Positions 20,250-31,931 of a DNA stretch of 39,531 nucleotides are shown in pieces. Location of the stretch: the NCBI GenBank assembly GCA_040902655.1, contig JBBDWV010000017.1:1-39531 (forward strand), written 5' to 3'. The notes under the pieces were generated by a model, which saw nothing but the letters and a program-made list of their open reading frames with translations, was not told where the DNA came from and ran no database searches. The DNA comes from Mycobacteriales bacterium. GTDB taxonomy: Bacteria > Actinomycetota > Actinomycetes > Mycobacteriales > SCTD01. Each line of letters opens with the position of its first letter. The stretch's first letter is position 1. Position numbers and translations under genes: made by a program.

Positions 20250-21995
20250 ATGACCGAGAGCCTCACCGGAGCCCAGCTGCTCGTCCGCTCGCTCGAGGGC
20301 GTCGGTGCCGAGGTCGTCTTCGGCATTCCGGGGGGCGCGATCCTGCCGGCCTACGACCCGCTGTTCGACAGCCGGACCGTGCGCCACATCCTGGTCCGGC
20401 ACGAGCAGGGCGCCGGCCACGCGGCCGAGGGCTACGCGCAGGCGACCGGCAAGGTCGGCGTCTGCATGGCGACCAGCGGCCCCGGCGCGACCAACCTCGT
20501 GACGCCGATCGCCGATGCCTACATGGACAGCGTCCCGATGGTGGCCATCACCGGGCAGGTCCCGAGCGCGGCCATCGGCACCGATGCGTTCCAGGAAGCC
20601 GACATCGTCGGCATCACGATGCCGATCACCAAGCACAACTTCCTGGTGCAGTCCGTCGACGACATCCCGCGCACCATCGCGGAGGCCTTCCACCTGGCCA
20701 GCACCGGCCGGCCGGGTCCGGTGCTCGTCGACCTGCCCAAGGACATCCTGCAGGCACACGGCGAGTTCAACTGGCCGCCGCAGCTCGACCTGCCCGGCTA
20801 CCACCCCACCACCCGCCCGCATGCCAAGCAGATCCGCGAGGCGGCCAGGCTCATCGCCGGGGCGAAGCGTCCGGTCCTCTACGTCGGCGGCGGTGTCCTC
20901 AAGGCGCGCGCGGCCGCCGAGCTGCGGGTGCTGGCCGAGCTGACCGGCATCCCGGTGGTGACGACCCTGATGGCCCGCGGCGCCTTCCCCGACAGTCACC
21001 CGCAGCACGTCGGCATGCCCGGCATGCACGGCACCGTCGCCGCGGTCACCGCGCTGCAGAAGAGCGACCTGCTCATCTGTCTGGGCGCCCGCTTCGACGA
21101 CCGCGTCACCGGCAAGCTGGACTCCTTCGCGCCGGGCGCCGCCGTCATCCACGCCGACATCGACCCAGCCGAGATCGGCAAGAACCGCGCCGCGGACGTG
21201 CCGATCGTGGGCGACTGCCGGGAGACCATTGCCGACCTCGTGGTGGCCGTCGGCGAGCTGTACGACGCCGGCACCCGCGCCGACCTCACCGGCTGGTGGA
21301 CCGAGCTCGACGGCTGGCGCGAGCGCTACCCCCTCGGCTACGCCGAACCCACCGACGGCTCGCTCGCGCCCCAGCACGTCATCACCCGCATCGGCCAGCT
21401 CGCCGGGCCGGAGGCGATCTATGTGAGTGGTGTCGGCCAGCACCAGATGTGGGCCAGCCAGTTCATCTCGTACGAGAACCCCTACACCTGGCTGAACTCC
21501 GGCGGCGCCGGGACCATGGGCTACGCCGTCCCGGCCGCGATGGGCGCCAAGGTCGGCCGTCCGGAGGCGACCGTGTGGGCGATCGACGGCGACGGCTGCT
21601 TCCAGATGACCAACCAGGAGCTCGTCACCTGCGCGATCGAGGGGATCCCGATCAAGGTCGCCATCATCAACAACGGCAACCTCGGCATGGTGCGCCAGTG
21701 GCAGACGCTGTTCTACGGCAGCCGCTACTCCAACACCGTGCTGCAGAGCAAGCGCATCCCCGACTTCGTCAAACTCGCCGAGGCGATGGGCTGCATCGGC
21801 CTGCGCTGCGACAGCAAGGCCGACATCGATGCCACGATCGAGAAGGCGATGGCGGTCGACGACGCGCCGGTCGTCGTCGACTTCGTCGTGGGGGAGGACG
21901 CCATGGTGTGGCCGATGGTCCCGGCCGGCACCAGCAACGACGAGATCCTCGCTGCTCGCGACACCCGCCCGGTCTGGGACGCCACCGATGTGTAG
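20250..21995 (+). CDS. ilvB: Acetolactate synthase large (catalytic) subunit
   Basis: A thiamine diphosphate enzyme condensing two pyruvates, or pyruvate with 2-ketobutyrate, at the start of Val/Leu/Ile synthesis. It has 581 residues. The N-terminal domain has [14 protein letters not shown] and the catalytic glutamate in [15 protein letters not shown] central FAD-binding domain follows. The C-terminal ThDP-Mg motif is [20 protein letters not shown] through [15 protein letters not shown] 20250 has a ribosome binding site (AGAAGGAAG, 20232-20240). An in-frame TTG at 20208 lies inside the terminator T-run and is not used. Controlled by the attenuator upstream; first gene of ilvBNC. Confidence 0.97.
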   Translation: MTESLTGAQLLVRSLEGVGAEVVFGIPGGAILPAYDPLFDSRTVRHILVRHEQGAGHAAEGYAQATGKVGVCMATSGPGATNLVTPIADAYMDSVPMVAITGQVPSAAIGTDAFQEADIVGITMPITKHNFLVQSVDDIPRTIAEAFHLASTGRPGPVLVDLPKDILQAHGEFNWPPQLDLPGYHPTTRPHAKQIREAARLIAGAKRPVLYVGGGVLKARAAAELRVLAELTGIPVVTTLMARGAFPDSHPQHVGMPGMHGTVAAVTALQKSDLLICLGARFDDRVTGKLDSFAPGAAVIHADIDPAEIGKNRAADVPIVGDCRETIADLVVAVGELYDAGTRADLTGWWTELDGWRERYPLGYAEPTDGSLAPQHVITRIGQLAGPEAIYVSGVGQHQMWASQFISYENPYTWLNSGGAGTMGYAVPAAMGAKVGRPEATVWAIDGDGCFQMTNQELVTCAIEGIPIKVAIINNGNLGMVRQWQTLFYGSRYSNTVLQSKRIPDFVKLAEAMGCIGLRCDSKADIDATIEKAMAVDDAPVVVDFVVGEDAMVWPMVPAGTSNDEILAARDTRPVWDATDV

Positions 21996-22037
21996 GACGG
22001 CCGGACGTCCCCGTCCCCACCCCGCCCAGGAGCACTG

Positions 22038-22565
22038 ATGGCCCTCACCCGCCACACCCTGTCTGTTCTCGTCGAGAACAAGCCGGGGGTCCTCGCTCGC
22101 GTCGCGGCCCTGTTCAGCCGCCGTGGCTTCAACATCGAGTCGCTGGCCGTCGGGCCGACCGAGCACCCGACCGTGAGCCGGATGACGATCGTCGTCGCCG
22201 TGGAGGACCTGCCGCTGGAGCAGGTCACCAAGCAGCTCAACAAACTCGTCAACGTGCTGAAGATCGTCGAACTCGACCCGGGAGCGAGCGTCCAGCGCGA
22301 GCTGCTCCTGGTGAAGGTCAGGGCCGACCTGACCAGCCGCAGCCACGTGCTCGAGACGGTCCAGCTCTTCCGGGCCAAGGTGGTCGACGTCGCCGCCGAC
22401 GCCGTCACCGTCGAGGCGACCGGCACCACCGAGAAGCTCGCCGCCCTGATCCGGGTGCTCGAACCGTTCGGCATCCGCGAGCTGGTGCAGTCCGGCATGG
22501 TCGCCGTCGGCCGCGGTTCCCGGTCGATGACCGGTGCCGAGGCCCGCCTCCGCAACGCCTCCTGA
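22038..22565 (+). CDS. ilvN: Acetolactate synthase small (regulatory) subunit
   Basis: Binds IlvB, raises its activity and gives valine feedback inhibition. It has 175 residues. The N-terminal ACT domain (TLSVLVENKPGVLARVAALF, then FNIESLAVGPTEHPTVSRMT) is followed by the ALS_ss C-terminal domain (REL.LVKVRAD, then VDVAADAVTVEATG). AGGAG lies about 6 nt before the ATG. It is 42 nt after ilvB and 57 nt before ilvC. Confidence 0.97.
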   Translation: MALTRHTLSVLVENKPGVLARVAALFSRRGFNIESLAVGPTEHPTVSRMTIVVAVEDLPLEQVTKQLNKLVNVLKIVELDPGASVQRELLLVKVRADLTSRSHVLETVQLFRAKVVDVAADAVTVEATGTTEKLAALIRVLEPFGIRELVQSGMVAVGRGSRSMTGAEARLRNAS

Positions 22566-23624
<1,059 letters not shown>

Positions 23625-23637
23625 TCCAAGAACGCAG

Positions 23638-23670
23638 ACGGCCCGGTCCCCGCGAGGGAGCCGGGCCGTC
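23638..23670. terminator. Bidirectional hairpin terminator between ilvC and the metalloprotease gene
   Basis: GACGGCCCGG and CCGGGCCGTC pair perfectly, with a further TCCC/GGGA pairing inside and a small loop. There is no T-run. It sits between two convergent genes, 13 bp from each coding end or stop. Confidence 0.8.
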
Positions 23671-23684
23671 GTGCGTGCCAGGGA

Positions 23685-26012
23685 CTAGCTCGCCGGGCCG
23701 AACCAGCCGGCGACGTCGGCGAGCAGGGCGACCGACCCGGCGGCGTTGCGCAGCCGGACCGAGCGGTTGCCCAGCTTGACCACGACCAGGTCGGCCGCGG
23801 TCTGCCCGGCCGCCAGGTTGAGGTTGGACACCTCCGGCACACTGCTCGCCGTGGCCGGGTAGACGCGCACGTCCGTGCTCGCGGTGGCGCCGACGCCGGT
23901 CACGTTGAGCACCGCCGCATCAGCCAGACTCGGCACCTGTGCGACGCCGCCGACCCGCAGCGCGAGGGACGACCCCGGCCCCACGGTCGTGGGAGCGGTG
24001 GCGCTGGTGCCCAGGCGGGTGCGGGTGTCCAGGATGCGCGAGGGGTTCACCGGCCGGAACACCGAGCCGGCGGTGCTGTCGTCGTACCACCCGGCGACGT
24101 CGGCCAGCAGGTGCACAGCTCCGGTCTGGTTGCGCAGCCGGACCTTGCCGTCCTGACCCACCTTGACGAGAACGACGTTGGCAACGGCGGCGCCCGGTCG
24201 GACGTTGATGTTGCTGACGACCGGTGGTGCGGTCTCGACGAGCGGGGTCGGATAGACGCGGACGTCCGTCGAGGTGGTCGCGTGCACCGCCGTGACCGTC
24301 AAGGCGACGGCGGACGCGCCCGCCGGGACGGGACTGGGTCCGCCCGACACCGACAGGTCGACCACCTCGCCGGGCCCGACCGGGGTCGTGCGGGTGGTGC
24401 CCAGCTGCGCGCGGGTGTCGAGGATCCGGACCGGGTCGGCGGGAGTGAAGGTCGCCGCGGCGGCCGGCGCGTAGTAGCCGGCCAGGTCGGCGAGCAGCTG
24501 GACGGCGCCCGCCTGGTTGCGCAGCCGGACGCGGCCGTTGTTGCCGACCGGCACCGTGACCAGGTTGGCCCGGGTGATGCCGCGCGCCAGGTTGAGGTTG
24601 GACACCTCGGGCACCGCCGAGAGCACCACCGGGGTGGGGTAGACGCGGATGTCGGTGCCGCTGGAGGGCGCCACCCCGGTCACGTTCAGGACGACGGCGG
24701 TCGCCCCAACCGGCACGCCGTGGTGACCGGCGACCTGCAGGTCCACCACGCCACCGGGCTGGACGGCGGCTTTCGGCGCACCGACGCCTTCGCGGGTGTC
24801 CAGCACGCGCACCGGGTCGATCGCGGAGTACCGCACTCCGCGCAGCGCCGGCACGGCATAGCCCATGTCGGCGAACATCCCCATCGCGATCTGCCCCGGG
24901 TCGGCCAGCGACTCGCCCGGATCGATGAACGGCGTCATCAGCCCGTCGGCGTCCTCGCCGGGATAGCTGGCCTCGTCGAGGTGGCCGTAGGACGTGCCCC
25001 ACAGGAACGACTCGGGCGCGTACAGGCGGACCTTGCCGCCGCCCGCGGCCGTCCGCCCGAGCTGACCGGCCCAGTACAGCCGGTCGCCGGTGAGCGCGTT
25101 GCGCAGCTCGGCCGAGCCGTCCGGCAGCGACAGGATGCGCGTGCCGCCGTTGCCGGCCTGCGCCTGCGTCGTGGCGTAGGTGAACGCGTCGAAGGAGACC
25201 CCGGAGCGCACGCCGGAGGAGCCGTTGACCGAGCGGTCGCCGACGGTGGCGGTGCCGGAGGCGTCGACGTTCGCGGTCCCCACCAGACCGAGCCCGTGGC
25301 CGATCTCGTGCAGCACCACGGTCGCGAAGTCGTACTGGTCGGCGGGCGGGTTGCCGTCGAGGCCGAAGTAGAGCCCGGGGGCCTGCGGGTTGAAGGCCGC
25401 TTCGATGTCCGGTTCGCCCGGCAGGCCGTCGACGCCACGGCGGGCGTTGCTCAGCGCCACCGGCTCGAACACGTCGTCGCTGAAGGCCGCGGTTCCCTTG
25501 TCGTTGCGCAGGAAGTCATAGGGCCCGGCGCCGCCGAGGATCGCCGGGTCACCGAAGGTGGTGGCTGTGGCCTCCACCTGGATCGGCACCGGCGACTCGA
25601 TGATCCGCTCCCACACCTGCACGGCCTGCTCGAACGCCGCCTTGGCCGGCTCCGTCCAGATCGCGCCGTCGCTCCGGTAGGTCACGACGATGTCGGAGAC
25701 CGGTGCGGCCGCCAGCGAGCCGCTCGCTGCCGGGCCGGTGGTCGTGGGGCCGGAGCTCGGGGCCGCCGTGCCGGTGCGCAGGTCGGCACCCGGCCGCAGC
25801 TCGCCCCGGCGGACGATTCCGCGCGGGAGCTCGCCGTAGCTCGTGTCGCCGGCCGCCAGTGCGGCTCGAAGGCTGACCGGAGCGTTGCGCAGGCTGTCAG
25901 AGCCGGCGCCGGGGCCGGCGCTGGCCGGGACTGCGGCGGCCAGGCTGGCCGCCGTCACGGCCGCGGCGAGCAGGGCGGCGGCGACGGGACGGCGGAGGGG
26001 GTGGGCGCGCAC
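23685..26012 (-). CDS. Secreted matrixin-like metalloprotease with three C-terminal repeats
   Basis: A 775-residue exported protein. GTG 26012, preceded by AGGAG, gives a signal peptide of about 32 residues ending ASA. Residues 105-390 form a metalloprotease domain with VVLHEIGHGLGLVG (H235, E236, H239) and a Met-turn-like DGLMTPF (356-362). The position of the third metzincin histidine is glycine (G245); H344 in SYGHLDEASYP could be the alternative ligand. Residues 394-772 are three repeats of about 125 residues, each with DPVRxLDTR, VLNVTGV, DxRVYPT, SNLNLA and VRLRNxAGxVxLLADxAGW/Y. They are probably beta-rich modules for binding the cell surface or substrate. It is divergent from serA and convergent with ilvC. 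Its placement among biosynthesis genes suggests insertion rather than functional linkage. Confidence 0.85.
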   Translation of the reverse strand: MRAHPLRRPVAAALLAAAVTAASLAAAVPASAGPGAGSDSLRNAPVSLRAALAAGDTSYGELPRGIVRRGELRPGADLRTGTAAPSSGPTTTGPAASGSLAAAPVSDIVVTYRSDGAIWTEPAKAAFEQAVQVWERIIESPVPIQVEATATTFGDPAILGGAGPYDFLRNDKGTAAFSDDVFEPVALSNARRGVDGLPGEPDIEAAFNPQAPGLYFGLDGNPPADQYDFATVVLHEIGHGLGLVGTANVDASGTATVGDRSVNGSSGVRSGVSFDAFTYATTQAQAGNGGTRILSLPDGSAELRNALTGDRLYWAGQLGRTAAGGGKVRLYAPESFLWGTSYGHLDEASYPGEDADGLMTPFIDPGESLADPGQIAMGMFADMGYAVPALRGVRYSAIDPVRVLDTREGVGAPKAAVQPGGVVDLQVAGHHGVPVGATAVVLNVTGVAPSSGTDIRVYPTPVVLSAVPEVSNLNLARGITRANLVTVPVGNNGRVRLRNQAGAVQLLADLAGYYAPAAAATFTPADPVRILDTRAQLGTTRTTPVGPGEVVDLSVSGGPSPVPAGASAVALTVTAVHATTSTDVRVYPTPLVETAPPVVSNINVRPGAAVANVVLVKVGQDGKVRLRNQTGAVHLLADVAGWYDDSTAGSVFRPVNPSRILDTRTRLGTSATAPTTVGPGSSLALRVGGVAQVPSLADAAVLNVTGVGATASTDVRVYPATASSVPEVSNLNLAAGQTAADLVVVKLGNRSVRLRNAAGSVALLADVAGWFGPAS
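23697..24833 (-). repeat. Three tandem ~125-residue protein repeats (RVLDTR modules)
   Basis: Protein repeats at about residues 394-515, 522-643 and 652-772 of the metalloprotease. Each opens with DPVRVLDTR, DPVRILDTR or NPSRILDTR and closes with LLADLAGYY, LLADVAGWY or LLADVAGWF. They are clearly homologous but diverged at the DNA level, so the duplication is old. Confidence 0.9.
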
Positions 26013-26124
26013 GAAGGCTCCTGGAGGGACTGCGAGAGGGGGAGGGCGCACAGCTTCCCAGGTCAGGAGGTGCTGCGGGCGGACCTTCGGAAAATCGGGT
26101 GGGTCGGGCCGAGGGGCCCGCCGG

Positions 26125-26130
26125 TACGCT
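26125..26130 (+). promoter_or_regulatory. -10 box TACGCT upstream of serA
   Basis: TACGCT lies 89 nt before the serA GTG. The intervening leader can form a hairpin at 26141-26160 (CCTGC with GCAGG enclosing CCGCGCGG). I see no leader peptide there. Confidence 0.45.
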
Positions 26131-26219
26131 CGGCCGCGAACCTGCCCGCGCGGGAGCAGGTGCCCGCCGATCCGGCAGCCCCACCCGAGGCCCCGCCCGC
26201 CACAGCCCGAGGACCGACC

Positions 26220-27824
26220 GTGACCGTCGTGACCCCTGCTCGCCCCGTCGTCCTGCTCGCCGAGGAACTGGCGCCGTCCGTGGTCGCCGTCCTCGGCGCC
26301 GGCGTGGAGGTCCGCTCCGTCGACGGCGCCGACCGCGCGGCGCTGCTGCCGGCGTTGGCCGAGGCGGACGCCCTGATCGTCCGCAGCGCGACCCGGGTGG
26401 ACGCGGAGGCGCTCGCCGCGGCGCCCGGACTGAAGGTGGTCGCCCGCGCCGGCATCGGGCTGGACAACGTCGACGTGCCCGCGGCCACCGCCCGCGGGGT
26501 GATGGTCGTCAACGCGCCGCAGAGCAACATCGTCAGTGCCGCCGAGCAGGCGGTCGCGCTGCTGCTGGCCTGCGCCCGCAACACCGCGCCGGCCAACGCA
26601 GCGCTCAAGTCCGGCCGCTGGGAGCGCAGCCGCTGGACCGGTGTCGAGGTCGCGGACAAGGTCGTCGGGGTGGTCGGTCTCGGCCGCATCGGCGTGCTGT
26701 TCGCCCAGCGCATGTCCGCCTTCGGCACGCAGCTGATCGCCTACGACCCGTACGTCTCGGCGGCTCGTGCAGCGCAGATCGGGGTGCGGCTGGTCGGCCT
26801 GGACGAGCTGCTGCGGGAGAGCGACTTCATCTCCGTCCATCTGCCGAAGACGCCGGAGACCGTGGGGCTGATCGGGGAGAAGGAGCTCGCGCTCTGCAAG
26901 CCCACGGTGCGGATCGTCAACGCCGCACGGGGTGGGCTGCTCGACGAGACGGCGCTCGCCCAGGCCCTGGAGGCCGGCACGGTGGCCGGCGCGGGGCTGG
27001 ACGTCTTCGCCAGCGAGCCGTGCACCGACTCACCGCTGTTCGCCTTCGACTCCGTGGTCGTCGCCCCGCACCTGGGCGCCTCGACCGTCGAGGCGCAGGA
27101 CAAGGCCGGTATCGCGGTCGCTCGTTCCGTGCGCCTGGCGCTGGAGGGCGACTTCGTGCCCGACGCCGTGAACGTGCAGGCTGCCGGGGCGGTCGCCGAG
27201 GAGCTGCGGCCGGCGCTGCCGCTGGTCGAGAAGCTCGGCCGTGTCTTCACCGCGCTGGCGGGAGGGGTGGCCGCGAGCCTGGAGGTGCTGGTGCGCGGCG
27301 AGATCGCCGAGCTGGACGTCTCGGTGCTCCAGCTGGCCGCGCTCAAGGGCGTCTTCGAGGACGTCGTGGAGGAGCAGGTCACCTTCGTCAACGCCCCCGC
27401 GCTGGCGGCCGAGCGTGGTGTGGAGGTGTCCTTGACGACGGACCGGGAGAGCCCGGAGTACCGCAACGTCATCACCCTCCGCGGCGTGCTGCCCGCAGGT
27501 GACCCGATCTCGGTGTCCGGGACGCTCGTCGGCACCCGCCAGGTCGAGAAGCTGGTGGAGATCGAGGGCGTGGACGTGGAGCTGCCGGCGACCGGTCATC
27601 TGGTGTTCTTCCGGTACGAGGACCGCCCCGGCGTCGTCGGTCAGGTCGGCGTGCAGCTCGGCGCAGCCGGCATCAACATCGCCGGCGCCCAGGTCGGCCG
27701 GGACAAGCAGGGTGGCCACGCTCTGATGGCGGTGACGGTCGACGAGGCGGTGCCGGCGGATGTCCTGCAGGGCATCTGCACGGCCATCGACGCCGGGTCG
27801 GCGCGCACGGTCTGGCTGCCGTGA
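26220..27824 (+). CDS. serA: D-3-phosphoglycerate dehydrogenase
   Basis: First step of serine synthesis, oxidising 3-phosphoglycerate with NAD+. It has 534 residues, the long actinobacterial form with an extra substrate-binding domain and an ACT domain. It has GIGLDNVDVPAAT, the Rossmann motif VGVVGLGRIGVLFAQRM, and the catalytic Arg in NAARGGLLDE, Glu in ASEPCTD and His in APHLGAST. The allosteric domain spans about 310-455, and the C-terminal ACT domain (FFRYEDRPGVVGQVGVQLG) probably senses serine. GTG 26220 follows GAGGA. The stop overlaps the next gene (GTGA). Confidence 0.96.
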   Translation: MTVVTPARPVVLLAEELAPSVVAVLGAGVEVRSVDGADRAALLPALAEADALIVRSATRVDAEALAAAPGLKVVARAGIGLDNVDVPAATARGVMVVNAPQSNIVSAAEQAVALLLACARNTAPANAALKSGRWERSRWTGVEVADKVVGVVGLGRIGVLFAQRMSAFGTQLIAYDPYVSAARAAQIGVRLVGLDELLRESDFISVHLPKTPETVGLIGEKELALCKPTVRIVNAARGGLLDETALAQALEAGTVAGAGLDVFASEPCTDSPLFAFDSVVVAPHLGASTVEAQDKAGIAVARSVRLALEGDFVPDAVNVQAAGAVAEELRPALPLVEKLGRVFTALAGGVAASLEVLVRGEIAELDVSVLQLAALKGVFEDVVEEQVTFVNAPALAAERGVEVSLTTDRESPEYRNVITLRGVLPAGDPISVSGTLVGTRQVEKLVEIEGVDVELPATGHLVFFRYEDRPGVVGQVGVQLGAAGINIAGAQVGRDKQGGHALMAVTVDEAVPADVLQGICTAIDAGSARTVWLP

Positions 27825-28693
27825 GCCTGTTCTCCTCGTACGACGGGACCCGGCTGGCCTGCACCGAGCTCGGCAGCGGGCCGCGGCTGGTCTGCCTGCC
27901 CGGCGGCCCGGGTCGCGCCAGCGCCTATCTGGAGGACCTGGCCGGGCTCGACGACGTGCGCACGCTGGTACTGCTCGACCCGCGCGCCACCAGGCGCAGT
28001 GAGGTGCCGGCCGACCCCGCGTCGCTGCGCTTCGACCGGCTGGCCGAGGACGTCGAAGCCCTGCGCGAGCACCTGGCCGTCCAGGATCCACAGTGCGAGC
28101 GGATCGACCTGCTCGGCCACTCTGCGGGCTGCCTGGTGGCGCAGGCGTACGCCGCGACGCACCCGGACCGGCTGCGCTCGCTGGTGCTCGTCACACCGAG
28201 CGACCGGCTGCAGGGCGGCACGCGCGAGGACGTGGCGGGCATCCGCGCCGCCCGTTCCGGCGAGCCGTGGTACGCCGAGGCTGCCGAGGCCCAGGAGGCG
28301 CTGGCGTACGCCGCGCCGGCCCAGCAGCAGGCGCTGGTGCGGGCCACCCGGCCGTTCTTCTACGGCCGCTGGGACGAGCGGACCCAGGCGCACGCCGCCA
28401 CCGCCGACACCCAGAGCAGCAAGCGGGCCGAACTCGGCTTCGGTGCCGGCATCGAGCAGGTCGACGTCGCCGGGATCCGGGCGGCGCTCGCGAGCCTGGA
28501 CCTGCCGGTGCTCGTCGTCGGCGGTGAGCGCGACGCGCTGACCGGCGTCGCGTCGGTGCACACCGTGGCGGCGGACTTCCGGCGCGCGCAGACCGTCGTG
28601 CTGCCGCGGGCCGGCCACTTCCCCTGGGTCGACGAGCCGGAGGCCTTCCGGGCGGCGGTAGAGGAGTTCCTGCGCGTCGCCGCCCGAGGTTAG
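27821..28693 (+). CDS. Alpha/beta hydrolase (proline iminopeptidase-like)
   Basis: A 290-residue alpha/beta hydrolase. It has CLPGGPGR (the oxyanion-type HGGPG region), the nucleophile elbow GHSAGC (S101), an acid in VVGGERDALTG and the catalytic histidine in RAGHFPWVDEP. The GGPG and overall order resemble proline iminopeptidases, but substrate specificity cannot be told. It is translationally coupled to serA (GTGA overlap). There is no signal peptide, so it is cytoplasmic. Confidence 0.87.
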   Translation: MSLFSSYDGTRLACTELGSGPRLVCLPGGPGRASAYLEDLAGLDDVRTLVLLDPRATRRSEVPADPASLRFDRLAEDVEALREHLAVQDPQCERIDLLGHSAGCLVAQAYAATHPDRLRSLVLVTPSDRLQGGTREDVAGIRAARSGEPWYAEAAEAQEALAYAAPAQQQALVRATRPFFYGRWDERTQAHAATADTQSSKRAELGFGAGIEQVDVAGIRAALASLDLPVLVVGGERDALTGVASVHTVAADFRRAQTVVLPRAGHFPWVDEPEAFRAAVEEFLRVAARG

Positions 28694-28740
28694 GGCTGGC
28701 CCGACGATCCCGACGAGGGGCCGGGGCCACTCGCACATCG

Positions 28741-28828
28741 ACATGTGCCGCCCAGCGGGTGTTGCACCACAGGTCAACTTTTTGCGATTGTTGACCTGTG
28801 GTGCACACCGCCCGGACGGCACACGTGT
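28741..28828. repeat. Long inverted repeat with a perfect 16-bp core
   Basis: TGCACCACAGGTCAAC (28763-28778) and GTTGACCTGTGGTGCA (28790-28805) are perfect reverse complements around an 11-nt loop TTTTTGCGATT. Pairing continues imperfectly outward to about 28741 and 28828 (ACATGTGCCGCCC against GGACGGCACACGTGT). The core has lower GC than its surroundings, and there is no T-run after the right arm. The 28694-28956 interval contains no gene I can support. It may be a terminator, a protein-binding site or a small mobile-element relic. Confidence 0.85.
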
Positions 28829-28956
28829 CTGCGGAGCGACGCGCCCGTGGTCCATGAGCAGGCAGCCACCGACGTCGGGTGACGTGCCGCCGAAGCTGAG
28901 CCTGGCGGGCGGCTGCCGGATCACTCCCCTGCCGCCTGCCCCACCCCGGGGCGTCG

Positions 28957-28969
28957 TAGGATGGTCCCC
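28957..28969 (+). promoter_or_regulatory. -10 box TAGGAT for the leuA leader
   Basis: TAGGAT (28957-28962) matches TANNNT and ends 7 nt before the GTG of the Leu-rich leader peptide. No convincing -35 is seen. Confidence 0.55.
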
Positions 28970-28998
28970 GTGTTCCTGACGAGGCTGCTGCTTACCTG

Positions 28999-29020
<22 letters not shown>
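28970..29020 (+). CDS. leuA leader peptide
   Basis: A 16-codon frame MFLTRLLLTCRGGALS ending in TAG, starting 7 nt after a -10 box. It has five Leu codons, three of them consecutive (CTG CTG CTT), the last followed by ACC TGC. A GC-rich hairpin overlaps its 3' end. This is the layout of a leucine-responsive attenuator; leader peptides of this kind are known upstream of leuA in Streptomyces. An in-frame ATG at 28961 lies inside the -10 box and is less likely to be the start. Confidence 0.68.
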
Positions 29021-30796
<1,776 letters not shown>

Positions 30797-30798
30797 AA

Positions 30799-30814
30799 TG
30801 GGACGGCCGTCCCA
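30799..30814. promoter_or_regulatory. Perfect 16-bp palindrome over the leuB -35 region
   Basis: TGGGACGGCCGTCCCA is a gapless palindrome, 3 bp after the leuA stop and 7 bp before the leuB -10 box. With a 17-bp spacer the -35 hexamer would fall at 30799-30804, inside it. A repressor binding here could block RNA polymerase. With no loop it is a poor terminator. Confidence 0.5.
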
Positions 30815-30821
30815 CGTTCGT

Positions 30822-30833
30822 TAGGCTCGGCCG
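30822..30833 (+). promoter_or_regulatory. -10 box TAGGCT of a leaderless promoter for leuB
   Basis: TAGGCT (30822-30827) ends 6 nt before ATG 30834; no ribosome binding site lies between. The hexamer and spacing are identical to those before the gene at 4548. Confidence 0.62.
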
Positions 30834-31853
30834 ATGAGCACCCGGCTGGCGGTCATCGGCGGCGACGGCATCGGCCCCGAGGTGGTGGCGGTGGGCCTGC
30901 AGGTCCTCGACGCCGTCCTGCCCGGCGTCGAGCGCACCGACTACGACCTGGGCGCCCGGGCGTACGCCCGGACCGGCGAGGCGCTGCCGGACGGCGTCCT
31001 GGACGAGCTGCGCGGCCACGACGCGATCCTGCTCGGGGCGATCGGCGACCCGAGCGTGCCTCCCGGGGTGCTCGAGCGCGGCCTGCTGCTCACGCTGCGC
31101 TTCGCCCTCGACCACCACGTGAACCTGCGGCCGGTGCGGCTGTTCCCGGGCGTGCCGAGCCCGGTGGGTGACCGGGCGATCGATCTGGTCGTCGTGCGCG
31201 AGGGCACCGAGGGGCCCTACGTCGGCAACGGCGGACGGCTGCGCCAGGGGACGCCGCACGAGGTGGCCACCGAGGTCAGCCTCAACACGGCGTACGGCGT
31301 GGAGCGGGTGGTGCGGGACGCGTTCGTGCGGGCGCAGGCGCGGGAGCGCCGGCACCTGACGCTGGTGCACAAGACCAACGTCCTGGTCCACGCCGGTGGC
31401 CTGTGGAGTCGGATCTTCGACGAGGTGTCGGCCGGCTTCCCCGACGTCAGCACCGACTACGCGCACGTCGACGCGGCGTCGATGTTCTTCGTGACGCAGC
31501 CCGAGCGGTTCGACGTCATCGTCACCGACAACCTGTTCGGCGACATCCTCACCGACATCGGTGCCGCCATCGGCGGCGGCATCGGCCTGGCGGCCAGCGG
31601 CAACATCGACGTGACCCGCACCAACCCGTCGATGTTCGAGCCCGTGCACGGCAGCGCACCGGACATCGCCGGACAGGGCAGGGCAGATCCGACCGCCGCC
31701 GTGCTGTCGGTGGCGCTGCTGCTGGAGCACCTGGGACATGTCGACGCCGCCCGGCGGGTCGAGGCGGCGGTCGCGGCCGACCTGCTCACCCGCGGCACGA
31801 CCGCGCGCTCGACGTCGCAGGTCCGCGACGCGCTGCTGGCTCAGCTGGCCTGA
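30834..31853 (+). CDS. leuB: 3-Isopropylmalate dehydrogenase
   Basis: NAD-dependent oxidative decarboxylation of 3-isopropylmalate. It has 339 residues, the actinobacterial short form. It has [14 protein letters not shown] at the N-terminus, the substrate-binding [25 protein letters not shown], the metal-binding [20 protein letters not shown], and [18 protein letters not shown] for the cofactor loop. It is transcribed from its own promoter with a palindrome over the -35 site. ilvE follows 78 bp later. Confidence 0.96.
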   Translation: MSTRLAVIGGDGIGPEVVAVGLQVLDAVLPGVERTDYDLGARAYARTGEALPDGVLDELRGHDAILLGAIGDPSVPPGVLERGLLLTLRFALDHHVNLRPVRLFPGVPSPVGDRAIDLVVVREGTEGPYVGNGGRLRQGTPHEVATEVSLNTAYGVERVVRDAFVRAQARERRHLTLVHKTNVLVHAGGLWSRIFDEVSAGFPDVSTDYAHVDAASMFFVTQPERFDVIVTDNLFGDILTDIGAAIGGGIGLAASGNIDVTRTNPSMFEPVHGSAPDIAGQGRADPTAAVLSVALLLEHLGHVDAARRVEAAVAADLLTRGTTARSTSQVRDALLAQLA

Positions 31854-31865
31854 GCCCGTTTCGGA

Positions 31866-31871
31866 TACGGT
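31866..31871 (+). promoter_or_regulatory. -10 box TACGGT upstream of ilvE
   Basis: TACGGT matches TANNNT. It lies 60 nt before the ilvE ATG, which has its own ribosome binding site. Confidence 0.4.
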
Positions 31872-31931
31872 CAGGGCGGCGGCGCGGGCGGTCCCTCGAC
31901 CGCGTCGGGACGGACGGATGGAGAGAGCCGC

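Noticed and set aside
20172-22346. A reverse-strand open frame of about 720 codons opposite ilvB and ilvN.
   Set aside because: No recognisable motif, and it spans the attenuator terminator; both forward genes are certain.
24111-26219. A long forward open frame leading into serA, which would give serA an extra 700 residues.
   Set aside because: It is antisense to the metalloprotease; the serA core starts at GTG 26220 with a ribosome binding site.
26131-26219. A leader peptide for serA, sought in the 89-nt leader because of the attenuators nearby.
   Set aside because: No short frame rich in Ser or other relevant codons was found; only a modest hairpin is present.
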